A stretch of 64,000 nt of DNA from positions 33,521,265 through 33,585,264 of the forward strand of contig NC_088303.1 in NCBI RefSeq assembly GCF_032854445.1. Reading direction: 5' to 3'. Each line of letters begins with the position of its first letter. The first letter of the stretch is position 1. The notes under the pieces are model-generated. The model saw only the letters and a list, made by a program, of their open reading frames with translations. It was not told the origin of the DNA and did no database searches. Shown piece by piece: positions 51,483 through 63,369 of this stretch. This stretch comes from Liolophura sinensis. Lineage: Eukaryota; Mollusca; Polyplacophora; Chitonida; Chitonidae. Made by a program: the position numbers and the translations under genes.

Positions 51483-51820
51483 TTCTTTTTGAAGAGTGTT
51501 GAAAGGCACTCAGATGTTTGAGTACTATGGTGGGCTTTAAGAGCCATACTAATGATATCTAGGAACTCTGACGTCACACCACTTTTTTTCCTGATGTTCA
51601 CCAGAAGGAATGAATGTTGGGGAACATTATTTCAGTAATCTATTATTCATGGGTGAAAAGAGTTATTCCAATATTCAATATCGTGATTAGAGTTGAAAAA
51701 ACGTCTTGTGACGTCGGAGTTCCTAAACTCTGATAGTATAGTCCATAAATCACACCTAAGAATTCAACTGTTTGAACGCCTTTACCTCTTCACAAAAATC
51801 TAAAAAAATAAATGAAAGTA
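51483..51820. mobile_element. Foldback repeat F1, copy 2
   Basis: GAAGAGTGTTGAAAGGC... and AGGAACTCTGACGTCAC are mirrored by GTGACGTCGGAGTTCCTAAA and the right arm ending AAATGAAAGTA. Same family as 22141-22501. Confidence 0.75.
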
Positions 51821-52184
51821 TATTTCTGCATAGTTTTAGATGGTCTTTTCAGTGATACCTATCTCAATTTTTAGAGGTTTTTCCTTTCACAATTTTCAGT
51901 CATTTGACAACGAGAAGTCATAAGGTGTGTGTACGTGTAGCCTACTGTGTCTTATTTTGGCAGGGCGAGTTCATGCCGCCAAAGTGCTGCCGCCACTGAA
52001 TTGTCATGCCGAATACACCAGACATGACACCCCACCTAGTCACATTATACTCACGCCGGCCCAACCAGTCCCTTTTCCTTGCTATCTCCTCACAGTGCCG
52101 AGCGCCCAGCGAAACAGCAACAAGCACCATTTTAAAGTCTTTGATAATTAATGGGACCTATAATTAATGTTAAAGCCGAAATAA

Positions 52185-52620
52185 ACTGTCGATCTCACAC
52201 TTTGTTGTTGGCCACGATATGGCTGTAAAATTGTCGAAGTGGCGTTAAGCCATAATCATTCACACTTTGTTGTTGGCCACGCACGATATGGCTGTAAAGT
52301 TGCCGATGTGGCGTAAAGCCATAATCATTCACACCTTGTTGCACAGGTCCCACGCGAACTACATGTATTTCCACTCAATAACAAACTTCATTTTGATCGT
52401 TGGCGTTAAGCCATAATCATTCACTCTTTGTTGTTGGCCACGATATGGCTGTAAAATTGCCGATGTGGCTTTAAGCCATAATCATTCACACTTTGTTGTT
52501 GGCCACGATATGGTTGTAAAATTGCCGATGTGGCGTAAAGCCATAATCATTCACACCTTGTTGCGTCCTACACGAACTACATGTATTTCCACTCAATAAC
52601 AAACTTCACTTTGATCGAAA
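52185..52620. repeat. Compound tandem repeat (two ~215-bp blocks of ~68-bp units)
   Basis: Units of CACTTTGTTGTTGGCCACGA ... GGCGTAAAGCCATAATCATT occur in pairs. Each block ends with ACTACATGTATTTCCACTCA followed by ATAACAAACTTCA, so the whole block was duplicated. Confidence 0.92.
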
Positions 52621-52814
52621 TCGGTAACACAGTTTGGTATTCTGTCTTAAATCTGACAGACAGAATCATTCAGGATTATAAGAATGGTAGTGGGATGGGG
52701 GTGGGGGCACTATTCGAATCATTTTTGAGAAAAAAGGTTTTCCAATACAGATCGCTTTTAAAATTTACATTGAACGGTTGTGCAAAAAATTTCACTTTTA
52801 TCAAGTTTTGAAAT

Positions 52815-52955
52815 AAAATGCGTGAGTTCAAGTCTACCACACACTGGCTTCTTCATTGTTCGTACGTTGGAAGGTCTATCAGAAAACTGTTGATGTCCAT
52901 CGGTTTCCCCCGCCATCGTGTAAGCGACGTACAATACCAGTGAAATAAATTTATA
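52815..52955 (+). mobile_element. SINE-A diverged copy, plus orientation
   Basis: Box B GAGTTCAAGTCT, GTACGTTGGAAGGTCTATCA, CGGTTTCCCCCGCCATC and an AATAAAT tail. Internally deleted. Confidence 0.75.
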
Positions 52956-54397
52956 AGGGATGTGACCTATATAAACTGGTGGATGACCTTACGAGCCGCT
53001 ATACAATGCAGACAGCCTGCACAGTGGAGTACAACGTGATGCAGGGGGCGTTCATATGACCAAATCGCTGATGATATTGGCCGATTAAAACCAAGAAATC
53101 TGATACTATCACATGGTGACTATCCGTATAGGCATGTTTACTGTGATATACTGATATAGATATAGTGGTTGGTACAATCTGCTATCACTCAGTGTTGATG
53201 GGTTGATTTTCAGATTGCCTTATCAGCAAGGCGGTTATGCAGTGCATATGTATTTATGATACATACTGGTCCGTATTTAAGTTGTGAAAATGTCCCCTTT
53301 ACAGAAACTGGTTCAACCTTCACGGGACAAGAAATACAGTATAAAGTAGGCATAAATTTAATGTTAATGACAAATATAAAAGACTACAGCAATCCTCGTA
53401 TACTGTGATACTGTGATTGTTGTCGGTCTCACATAATCCCTAAAATCAAATCTCTTGTCAATTTACGCTATCAGGCACTGTCCACGTGAAAATGTTCCAA
53501 CACCGATGTGATTGTTTTAATGAAGTGCACGAACCTAGATGTTTATACTGGTGAATACATCGATTAAATGTGGGGAAAACACCCCATTCAGAATATGGAG
53601 CTTTGTGGCATTAGAATGTTAATGTTTGCGAGTTGTTGTTTCCACGCATAGAAAAAGAATAACTGAGTGTTTATTTGTGACGAATGAATAACAAAAGCAA
53701 AACAACAAATTTTGAGACTGAATGGTATATTGAACTCGTTATATCTCGTTATCTCTGCCATATAAAAAATCAATTTAGGCCTATAGGCATCGGCCGCACA
53801 ATATGTTAAAATAATACATGGAAATATATTTATATGAAGCGAGACGTTATAACCAGCATACAGATGCCTACTGAGACTCCCTCGATGCGCCGTGGATGTG
53901 CTCTTTGACCTGAATATAGGTCATGTGACAAGGAAGCACGTGCGTTGTGTAGTCAACTAAATTATACAGTCATATGAGCGAATGACTTGGCGTTATGTCT
54001 AATGTATAAGTTTATACCCGGCAAATTGGTACATTGAAGGAAGACATGCTGGCTAGCTGGCTATATAAGTCAACGCTAGGTAGGTGAGGACACATGTATG
54101 TAACCGTGTCAATGAGGCTGCCTATGTGCCATCTTAGATATGTTCTACTGAACATGCATAAACTACATGTGTGAAGCTGAGAACATTAAGCTATTCCTCT
54201 TTGTGACAATCATCGCTGATGGATGTGTGGAAGAATGCATATCGAAAAATTACTTTCCAGTTATGAGCTTTCCTTATCATTAACTGCCAAAGATAAGCTT
54301 TCATCTACAACTTTACCTCGCGTCTACAATTGCTATTAAAGGCCGCGTCAAATTAATTAGTGGCATCATAAGGTATTAATAGTGACATCTATAAACA

Positions 54398-54992
54398 ATG
54401 GCTCACGTCAGAAGCGGAACGAATGGCAAAGGCGTTCACCCTGCTTTGAAAGGCGTATCGACGTCTATGCAAACGACCGAGGACGGACTCGTACAATGGA
54501 ACCAAAACTACCAGGTCTCAGCGTCCAGGCAGATTCTACCCTTGCCAAAAGAAATGATTCCACCCCCGCCGCCGCTGACGAGCGTCAAGGCTTTGTGTTG
54601 TCACATTCCGTTACGCTTCCTCAACTCCATCTTAGCCATCCTCACTGTTGTCTGCAACGTGGCCATGAACGTAACGTTGCCCATTTACGCCGACGCCATG
54701 ATCAAAGCTGGCGGTGACGTTTTCGACGCTCTAGTCTTGGCGGGAGTATTTTTTCCTGTTATCTTTTTCGCCTTTCTTCTCGCCAGCAAACTGTTCTGTG
54801 ACAGGACACAGAAACTGTTGCCCATTGGCAGTTTTAAAGTGGCGATTTTGGTCGGCTTCTTGACGGCCATGAATGGAGTTTTGGTCGTCTTCGCAAGCCC
54901 TGCCGAGAGGACACCTCCGTATCTACAAGGTATACTGGCAACCACACTCGTGCCGTTCACCGTTTTCTTCCGGTATCTGGTACTACGGAAAG
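54398..54992 (+). CDS. CRT-like transporter exon 1
   Basis: 198 codons plus one base, donor AAAG|GTAAGT. It covers the Pro-rich N-terminus and the first four hydrophobic segments. GC content is clearly higher than the surrounding intergenic DNA. A shorter overlapping reading frame at 54382-54717 is a shadow. Confidence 0.85.
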
Positions 54993-57900
54993 GTAAGTCT
55001 GTGCACGACTGATTTCATTGTTTTGGGCGATTTACGTGTGTTTCAGCATCGCTGCCTAGTGCTGCCTCACTACTGTAGTCATACCGAAGACTCTAGATTT
55101 GGCATCTTGTATACCCATTCAGTCGATTTTCTTACCTGGTTGTTGTTTATTTAAGTGCCATAATGAGTGGTTGATAGAAATGAATACCATCCAGGGTGGG
55201 TGCAAATGTAGGCCCTATATACCGCTGTCGACATATACGTCTAACTAATTGAATTGTCGCCCCTTGCGAAATAATTCCGAGATCAGTTTCTGTACAACCA
55301 ATACAATTTTGTTTATTATGTTTGCCATGGCCCTATTTTGGTGACCAAAGAAAAAGCGACCACAGCAAATGTAAGCCCATTAATTTCGGTTGCTTCGACC
55401 AAATGTAATGGTTACTTTGACCCTGTTCTGGCGACCATTATAATGCAACCACTATGGTTAGCCCTTTAATGTTTGGTCGCCCCATTATTTGGTTGGAAGC
55501 GCCTGTACGAAAATTTGTTGTTCGAATTGACCAGATCCTTCTAATAGTGTTGTATAAAGATGTTCCTGTATTAGTTACTGACACTGTTTCGCCTCCTACA
55601 TGTTATATTGATACACTCAATATAACATGATGTATATTAGTACATCATGAACGTACCAAAAAGCAATCACGTTATACAATATTTTTACTGTCTGTGTCAT
55701 AGCAATAGTTAAGTGCGTGTACGAAGGGAAATGCTCTTATGGGAGCAGTGGAAAGTTACACGGACCTGTTATTAAAGCCAGACTATGTAGATAAAAATTC
55801 TTTCTTTCTGTCTTTATTCATCAGTTTAATTTACATACAATAAATATTAATTAGATAATATAACATGCTGGCGGGATTAAAGCTCAATGAGCTTGGCAAT
55901 TCCGAACAGGTTGTTTTCGCACGTTTTTATCGGATTCAGCTGTCTGAATTATTAAAACGACTGTACATAAAGGGATGAACGGATGAAAACGATAAATGTC
56001 TATTACCTATCATGGCGAAGCTATGTAGCAAGTTTCAGTTCAGTACGATAAACCGTTTGGAAAAACACTTTCGGAATCTTGGACTTTTTAAAAGCTAAAA
56101 GTGGACAAAAGCGACCAAAACAAAAGTAGATAAAACTCGAACTTACATCTGTAAAATTTTTATGGTAAAAGCCATTCACGAAGTTTCAGTTTAACTTATA
56201 AGAACAATCTGGAAAACTACATATTTTTGTTACGGACCGACCGGTGGTAACCTGTAGTCCCCCTACTTAGTAATTAGAATTGAGCATCGGGTGTTAAAAT
56301 GACACATAATTCTAACCTTTGAAAACTGTTAAGATTATATCACTAATGTTATGTGCCCGAGATCACAAATCTCAGTACGGTCAGACCTGGTAGAGCCACT
56401 CCAAGCACAGACCTACCTCCAACTAGCTCTGAAGTATTACCTGGACGATCCTATGATCCCTCTTTAGTGGGAACGGTCAAACCTAGTACCAATCGCCGTG
56501 GTTGTTTCATTTTAAAAATGACCAAATTCTCAGACCTCAATTCCCAACTTATAAGGAAACAAGAATATGGATGGATGGATAGAGAAGGGGCAAAGAAGAA
56601 CTTTCTTCAGAAGTAGTATATGACAATTCAGTATAGCTAGGAGATATTAAACATAACCATAAAATTGAATACCATCGTATAGGTGAAGTATTCCTAATTA
56701 ATATTTATTTGATTGGTGTTTTACGCCGTACTCAAGAATATTTCACTTATGCGACGAAAACGGGCAGAGCCCGGGGGAAACCCACGACCATCCGCAGGTT
56801 GCTGACAAACCTTCCCACGTACGGCCGGAAAGGAAGCCAGCATGAACTGGACTTGAACTCACAGCGACCGCATTGGTGAACTCCTGGGTCATTTCGCTGC
56901 ACTAGCGCGCTAACCAACTGAGCCACGGAGGCCCCCCAGTTAATATTACTTTAAACAAGAATGAAGTAGAAGAAATGTAAAGGCTTGTCTAATATATGTC
57001 AGCCTTCGGGTCAGGAGGTGGTATTATATCATGACTTAAGCCTAGCAGCTCATGACCAACATTTGTTGTCAAAAACAGGCTTTTCAGACCCAGGTGTCAA
57101 ATAATCCAGAATATCGGTTGCCCGCACACGGGCAACATTTACTGTCCGTTTTTCAAAACAACGGTGTCTAAACATGATTTGTCATGAATTCTTGTTGTGG
57201 TTACTCGCACTGAAGCAAAATTTCATTTTTTGTTGCCTGGATCGTCATAGTGAAATCCCGTTTTCGAGAGCAAATGTTATGGGTGTGTGTTGGGCTTTTG
57301 TACATTGGTATGCTTGAAGACCATGTACGAATATATATTGTTTACAGTTATAGAACGATTTCTATTCTTCGAAATGATTTGATCAATTTTACTCTAGGTG
57401 GTGTCTGCTTCAATACTATTTCTGACCATGTTCTTCAGAGCTATATGTACGAAATAATGTTAGTGCGTGAGTGAGTGCTTCGGATTTAGCGTCGCACTTA
57501 GTAGTTTTTCAGTCATATGTGCCCCCTTGTTGCAGGACGGATTTCCACAGCTCTTTAATCTAGTGCTGCTTCACAGACTTACCGAAGGCAAGTAAGCGGC
57601 CCCGCCCGAGCCATTATAATGATACAGGCCAACCAGTCGTTGCACTATCCCCTTCATGCTGAACGCCAAGCGAAGAAGTCACAACTTCCTTTCTTATGGT
57701 GGTAGGTGTGACTTAGGATTGACCCTGGATCTACTGCTCCCGAAGCGGATGAAATAATGTTTAAAGTAAACTGACCAACCAACTGAGCAAGAATGGGTTT
57801 TTCAGGCCCATGTGCTAATATATGTGTTTGTAGTGTATTTAAAGGATGACGATTTTGTAACGATTCTGCTTCCCAGGGGTCAGTTTTCAGCGATTGATCT

Positions 57901-60900
57901 GCACGGGCGTTGTTCTGGTGGGTTTATTCATCACCATAGAACCTCAGGTCTGGGACCTTGAGGGTAGTGGTTCGGCCTCCGGCAATGGTGGGGACACGGG
58001 GATAGGACGAGTGCTCTGGCCCATGTGTTTTGCCCTCGGATTTGTGCCAGCTGCCCTCCTCAATGTGTATATAGAACGACAAACCAAGGGCGAAGAGGTA
58101 AGCTTAGTGTCTTTGAACAGGTATTAAGCAAGCTATTTAAATTTATTTATCTGATTGGTGTTTTACGCTGTACTCAAGAATGTTTCACTTTGACGACGGT
58201 GACCAGCATTATGGTGGAAGGAAACTGGACAGAGCCGGCGGAAAGCTATTTAAAACAACTTCATAGTACGGTGTATAACGTTTGCACATCTATATAAGAC
58301 ACTGTGATTTTGACCTAAAAAAGGTATGTAAGGGACTATCATTACGAGTAAATAGTGCATTTACTTAACCTGTAAGATTTTGTTGGTGGACCAATTATAC
58401 TCAAATAGAAGAGACTGAAAAAACATTTTGCTGAAAGTTTGATAAAAAAATCACAAAAGCTAACATAGAGCTTGCACATTAAGCTTTGTACGGAATTAAG
58501 ATCCGTTAAGGCCGTTAAGATCTTATGATTTATACCAAGATGTGTGCAGAAGTGTCACGACGTTGAGTAATTTTTACAAGAGCCTTCAGTGTGGTTGCCG
58601 GATTTCTCATAACACCAACTATAGTATACTGGATCATTATCAAGTAGAAAAGAGTCACTTGATAATAATCCCGGCATGTGAATCAAAATCTTATGAGACC
58701 TTTTACATTTAAAAAAGCCTCAACTTCATTATTCTTACCTTCAATAGTCTTGTTTCGTTGACTCTCAAGGCCATATTTGCAGCCCATGACCATTGCGACG
58801 AGATCAGGGGAATGGAAACAATTGCTGAATCCTTCTCAAGGCAATGGAACTTCCCATCCTAATTACCACTGGTGCCCTATAAATGAAAAACACTCTATGT
58901 GGCGCAGCCAATAGTGGATCATTTTATAACAGCTAATGGGGGTTTCATTCGATTGCACTGATGGCACTGCGACTGCTTATTAGCAGTTTCAATAGTTACG
59001 TGTTGATGTCTATGAACGTTTCATAGACACCAACCCTCAGGGAAACATTTTTTCCTACTTTTCTGGTGACGAAGGCTCTAGGATGTGGTAAAAAGGGAAA
59101 GAGAAAAGAGCCAAGACGTGGACAAGTCACGTGGCGCATGTGATGTGGCAGTATCGTGTAATGTCGTGTCGACTCCTTGGCGGTGTCGTTAATACCGTGT
59201 ACGTATACTGCGACAATGTGAATATGTAGTAACACTTCTTTATTTGTAAAACACCCTGGAATACCTCAGCTGATGAAGTATTATTCATTCACCCTCTTCT
59301 TGTCTTTTATATCATTCAAATGTTTGTTCTTTGCTCGTTCTGCTTGACTTTTTCCTGTATCTTGACATTAAAGGAGTATTGAGTTCGAAAGTTTTTATCG
59401 CTCAAGATGAAAAGAGGGGTATGGTATGTGGCCTGTCAAAAATGTTAGCAACTTTAGATCACATTTACTATAACCTGGCCGTCTGGAAAAAGTTTCACAA
59501 AAAGTTCTGTGAAGAGTGATTGAACGATGGAGATAATTGAGGAGCTGAACGTTTATAAACTTGAGAGTTTCAAAGGGAAATAGGGTGAGACGGCTGATGG
59601 GTAAGTTAATGTCAATAAATGGCTAACGTTCAAAACATGCAGTAAGACTGTTTTTACCTTTATCTACACAAGTTTCGAACTCGAAACTCCCTCATTCTTT
59701 GCGGCTGCTTGATAATTCTCAGCGCTATTGCGCTTACTTCATATCATATTGGCTTCATGTAAGTGTGCAAATTAGTTCTGACAAATCGTGGTCATTCTTG
59801 GTTGAAGAAAATCTTGTCCACTTTATGGCTCTTGGAGACGAATTGTGCGGGACTCCGACACGACCATCACAAACAGACAAGGCATTGAATACTATGAATT
59901 ATCAAGGCGTAGTTAAGACGATAACAAGACGATAACAAGACGATTTTCGACACTGTGGCGTATTTGTGGAGCTTTTATGTTCAAAAATGCGAAAACACAT
60001 CAGGATATAGTCCACGACATATGAAGATGTAGCAACAAATGTCACGATTAGACCCACGACCACTCCAAGGACTTGCAGTACACAGTGCGTAGTAGTTTTC
60101 CAGAAAGCGGGAAAATGGTCTAAGATAATAGATGATTTTAATAAGCGGATTTCTTATTTGCCAACACCGGCTGTTCTTAAGTGTGTACCAATAAGATATC
60201 GCCGTGTATGTTTAAACTCCATTTTAAACTTTGTTCAAGTGGAACAAAGGATTAGGGCCAAAGAATATCAGAAAAAAGGCGAAACATTACGATTTGAAAG
60301 TCCACCGATTTGAGGTGGATTTTTTTCAGGGCTGGCATTTCCATGTGAACGTAAAACCGGAAAATATACCGATGGAGCTCCAAGGGACAGAGTGAGCGAG
60401 ATGAGTGATAGGGTCCGCAACTGTGGATTCAGTCCCTTGGATTCTGTAGCCTTGGTACAATTAGCACAGTTTTACGTTCGTTGAAAAGCGCATGATTTCG
60501 GCCAAAACGTGGTGAAAATCTGTAGGTCACAGTTGAGAAAAGCTCATAAGTAATTTTACTAAAGATGGATTGGTTTACCCCGGGCACTCGGGTTTTCTCC
60601 ACTCATACCGCCATTGTTTATTTATTTTTTTACTTGATTCGTATTTTACGCTTCACTCAAGACTAGGCCTATTCCACTTATACGACTGCAGTCAACGTTA
60701 TGGTGAGAAGAAATGGTTTCTATTTCATAATGTTTTTAATTTTGCTTCACGTATTTACATGTTTCCTGATTTTTTTTTGTTTCAGGCGGAATCCTTTGTG
60801 TTCATAACCTGGATTCAGTTGTTTCAGGCTATTTTCGTTGTTTTGTGTTTCTGGGCGGATTTCATTCCTGGCTTTGGAACCGTAAGTCACAGTTTTATGC

Positions 60901-62222
60901 ACCTGTAATTTATGACTCCAGCGTCTTCTCATACATCTTGTGAAATATTCCACTTAATCTGCCTTATTCGAAATATTTTAACAGGTTTACTTCATACAGT
61001 TCGCCAACACCTTGCGGATTGTCGTGCTTCACCCCCGGACTGTATATATCCGGTTTCCACGCACCACAATGCTAAACGCCATCGTGTTCTTGAAGAACGG
61101 AGCAAAACTCCAATTAAATAATTAAATCCAAAAAAATTTCATACAAAATTCCCTCACTCTCACTGTTCGTGACGGTAAACCGTCAAAGACTCCTGGGTGG
61201 CCGCAGTAACTTGTCAAAGGTGGAAGGTTTACACCGGGCACTCCACCGGTTACCCTCCGCCCACAAAACTGAATTATTTTTTCCTGCTTAAAACACAACA
61301 CTGTTAAGAATTGGATAAATACATAAATAACTAAAGGCACCCTGAGAGCGCAAACCTCTATCACAGCTAAATGTACAAATTGAAAAATTTCTTGGATTCG
61401 CATCCATACCAAAATATAGTTGCTTGGGTTTCAGCTCAAATTGTGCCAAAATTTCATCCAATTCCCTATTGAATTGAGCTTTGTCCACTTGCAATTTATA
61501 CGTTATCGGTCTACAAAAAAAAAATAAGTACAACATTACCAGTCTGCCTACAAAACGTTTTAGAAAATATTTATCTTGGGTAGAATTATGTTACCCGGTA
61601 AAGTTTAGCCATCTGCTTACTTTTTGTGATCAATGAGTTTCAGATTTCGGTTAACTCTTGACATAATTTGAAGGACACTAAATCACTGTATATGTGAACT
61701 TTCTTTATAAAGATAAATAAAACATGTACTTGCTACGTGATAATGGTATCAAACAGGAAAATAACAGGAAAACAATAAATCGAAATGTTTTTTTTTATTT
61801 TATTTTTAAATTTTAAAAAGATATTTATTTTTCAGGTCGAGTCTCCTGCGCTTTTTTTTTCTAAACTGAAGATGGCTTTGGGCTGTATGTTCTCCTCTAG
61901 CGACGACTGTTACGGCGTCGCCTTCAAGGCTTGGCTTTTCATTACATCCTACTGCACAGCGAACCTCTTCTCTCTCCTGCTGATCCAATACGCCGAGGGC
62001 GCCATCTATGCGGTCATCGTCCAGGCGCTGGTCACACCCTTAGCCACACTATTCTGGACGGTCTTCAAGCCGTCCCCAGCGTTTCACTGGGACCCTGAGT
62101 TTACGACGACCACTGGGTTCACGCTGGTCGGCCTGATGGTCATTTCACCCGCTGTCGTCATGTATAACTACTTCAGTAAAAAAGAAGAAGCCACCCCAAA
62201 TGATACCATTCAGCATCCATGA
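54398..62222 (+). CDS. CRT-like (drug/metabolite superfamily) transporter, four exons, 432 residues
   Basis: Model: join of 54398-54992, 57877-58097, 60786-60881 and 61836-62222; 1,299 nt, all GT-AG, phases 1, 0, 0. A cytosolic N-terminus of about 65 residues holds a Pro run (residues 55-59). About ten hydrophobic segments follow, starting near residues 74-96, 112-133, 146-167 and 176-195. Recognisable pieces are LATTLVPFTVFFRYLVLRKG, GVVLVGLFITIEP, ALGFVPAALLNVYIER and FWADFIPGFGT. Order, spacing and length (PfCRT is 424 residues) resemble the CRT-like family, whose members export small peptides, drugs or glutathione-like substrates from vacuoles or plastids. The family call is by pattern recognition. 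SLC35-type DMT transporters are the alternative. The substrate is unknown. The start ATG has a good context (AAACAATGG). Confidence 0.75.
56706..56939 (-). mobile_element. SINE-A full-length copy with 8-bp direct flanks
   Basis: Close to the family consensus, with a small core deletion. TTAATATT occurs at both sides (56698-56705 and 56940-56947). Confidence 0.93.
57462..57750 (-). mobile_element. SINE-B copy 3 with perfect 11-bp target-site duplication
   Basis: GAAATAATGTT occurs at 57451-57461 and 57751-57761. The body matches copy 2 (CTTACCGAAGGCAAGTAAGC, CGTTGCACTATCCCCTTCAT). The copy starts within the head, at CCGCTTCGGGAGC on the minus strand. Confidence 0.92.
57877..58097 (+). CDS. 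CRT-like transporter exon 2
   Basis: Acceptor TGCTTCCCAG, donor GAG|GTAAGC, 221 nt. It encodes FQRLICTGVVLVGLFITIEP, a Gly/Ser-rich loop, then CFALGFVPAALLNVYIERQT. A SINE starts about 42 bp after the donor. Confidence 0.85.
58139..58245 (-). mobile_element. SINE-A fragment
   Basis: Tail and first part of core, TTTATTTATCTGATTGGTGT to GGACAGAGCCGGCGGAAAG. Confidence 0.85.
58246..60610. other. Intron 2 of the CRT-like gene, no named feature
   Basis: About 2.4 kb of AT-rich sequence with several short open frames. None has convincing splice sites or similarity. Confidence 0.55.
60613..60712 (-). mobile_element. SINE-A fragment, highly diverged
   Basis: TTTATTTTTTTACTTGATTC, CACTCAAGAC and ACTTATACGACTGCAGTC mark the tail side. 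Confidence 0.65.
60786..60881 (+). CDS. CRT-like transporter exon 3
   Basis: Acceptor TTTTTTTGTTTCAG, donor ACC|GTAAGT, 96 nt, 32 codons. It encodes one membrane segment, ITWIQLFQAIFVVLCFWADF, ending IPGFGT, a phrase typical of CRT-like proteins. Confidence 0.85.
60990..61128 (+). mobile_element. SINE-A-like fragment, plus orientation
   Basis: CCTTGCGGATTGTCGTGCTT, CCGGTTTCCACGCACCACAA and an AATTAAATAATTAAAT tail; old copy. Confidence 0.6.
61836..62222 (+). CDS. CRT-like transporter terminal exon 4
   Basis: Acceptor TTATTTTTCAG, 128 codons, TGA at 62220-62222. It contains Cys-rich MALGCMFSSSDDCYG, then membrane segments (LFITSYCTANLFSLLLIQYA, IYAVIVQALVTPLATLFWTV, GFTLVGLMVISPAVVMYNYF) and a short charged tail. 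The paired cysteines before the helix recall the lumenal Cys loop of CRT proteins. AATAAA occurs at 62225-62230. Confidence 0.85.
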   Translation, partial: VESPALFFSKLKMALGCMFSSSDDCYGVAFKAWLFITSYCTANLFSLLLIQYAEGAIYAVIVQALVTPLATLFWTVFKPSPAFHWDPEFTTTTGFTLVGLMVISPAVVMYNYFSKKEEATPNDTIQHP

Positions 62223-62341
62223 AGAATAAATATTCCCTAGGGTTATGAATCAGGCTCTACATATGTTTTAGTATTTATAAATTCTGTTTAATGTAAAATG
62301 TATATAAAAGTATCTGTTTACGATGTATGACGCTTAACATA

Positions 62342-62450
62342 TAAATATATATACCCTTTTATACAATTAACACATTTATGGCTCTCATTACAAATATATA
62401 CCCTTTTATACATTTAGTACATTTATGGCTCTCATTACACATATCCTCAG
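62342..62450. repeat. Two-copy direct repeat in the CRT-like 3' flank
   Basis: TATATACCCTTTTATACA ... CATTTATGGCTCTCATTACA occurs twice, about 57 bp apart. Confidence 0.9.
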
Positions 62451-63369
62451 GATGGAAAATATTTACTGCTACCTGAAAAGATAGCTATACATATTTTCAC
62501 TTTCACATGTATAGAAAGGCTATTCAATATAATGAACAATCTTGACTGTGTGTTTGCTTCTTACTGTTTGACAATCAAATTACATGTGATTTTTATTTAT
62601 TTCAATGAACACAACAAATAAGTGAACGACGAAAACAACAGTCAAACCCAAATTGAAAGTGAAACAAGGGAAATTAAAATTATTTTCATGTGCTTCTATT
62701 GCAATTAATATTGCAACTCCAACATACATTGCAGAGATATCATCTTTTTCGTTCTTTTTTAGAACATATTTAAATCAGGATACTTTAAACTGTTTTCGAC
62801 ATGACAATGAGAACATCCACCTCAAGAAAAACTAAGACAATCAGCTTAAATAATACAAATTTCAGAATGTTTTTAAAAATAGAAGCATCTAAAAAAATTG
62901 TAAATAGAAAATGTGTAAAAGTTATACTTTTATGATTTAATTCAGTAGAAATCGTTCAGGCTTTCCCGCCATCTACGCTGTCACTAATTGCTAGGTGATA
63001 CATGTTGGCAGAAGTGTTGCAATTTTCTTGTTTTTCTTTTTCTTTTTTGTTTTGTTCTTTTTTATCTCTTATTTCAGAATATTTCCAAATATTTTTCACC
63101 CACACAATCAAAACACATAACAAAAGGCCTGAACAGTGCTGCGGGAAATTGAACACGTACGTAATGTGATTGGCATTCAAAGCATTGCATTTGTATGGAT
63201 TGTTGTCTTTCTAAATTACTTAACAAGAAAAAATGATACGTTACTGCTTTTTATACAAAGGATGGATCTCAGTATAGTTTTTTTTTCTTTACTAGTTTCG
63301 CTCGTGATCAAATATGTATACATTAGTCTTGATACAGGTACCATGACATGATTCCCCTTTGGAAGTGTA
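62451..63369. other. AT-rich 3' flank of the CRT-like gene
   Basis: No coding exon or repeat recognised. It probably includes the end of the 3' UTR. Short open frames here look like noise. Confidence 0.55.

Larger units (their letters stand above)
47689..54397. other. Head-to-head intergenic region between the ATPase and the CRT-like gene
   Basis: 6.7 kb. It contains the candidate ATPase promoter, one tRNA-like sequence, an (AAC)n run (49183-49200), a SINE-B with a SINE-A fragment at its edge (50735-50780), one SINE-A, foldback F1 copy 2 and a compound tandem repeat. The last 1.4 kb before 54398 is unique-looking. It includes an E-box CACGTG near 53938-53943. I see no coding exon here. Confidence 0.6.
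54993..57876. other. Intron 1 of the CRT-like gene
   Basis: 2.9 kb. It holds one full SINE-A (56706-56939) and one SINE-B (57462-57750). I see no exon-like sequence between them. Confidence 0.7.

Noticed and set aside
53900..53950. E-box CACGTG upstream of the CRT-like gene as a lysosomal CLEAR site
   Set aside because: Only the six-base core is present, about 460 bp from the start. That is too common to call a regulatory site.
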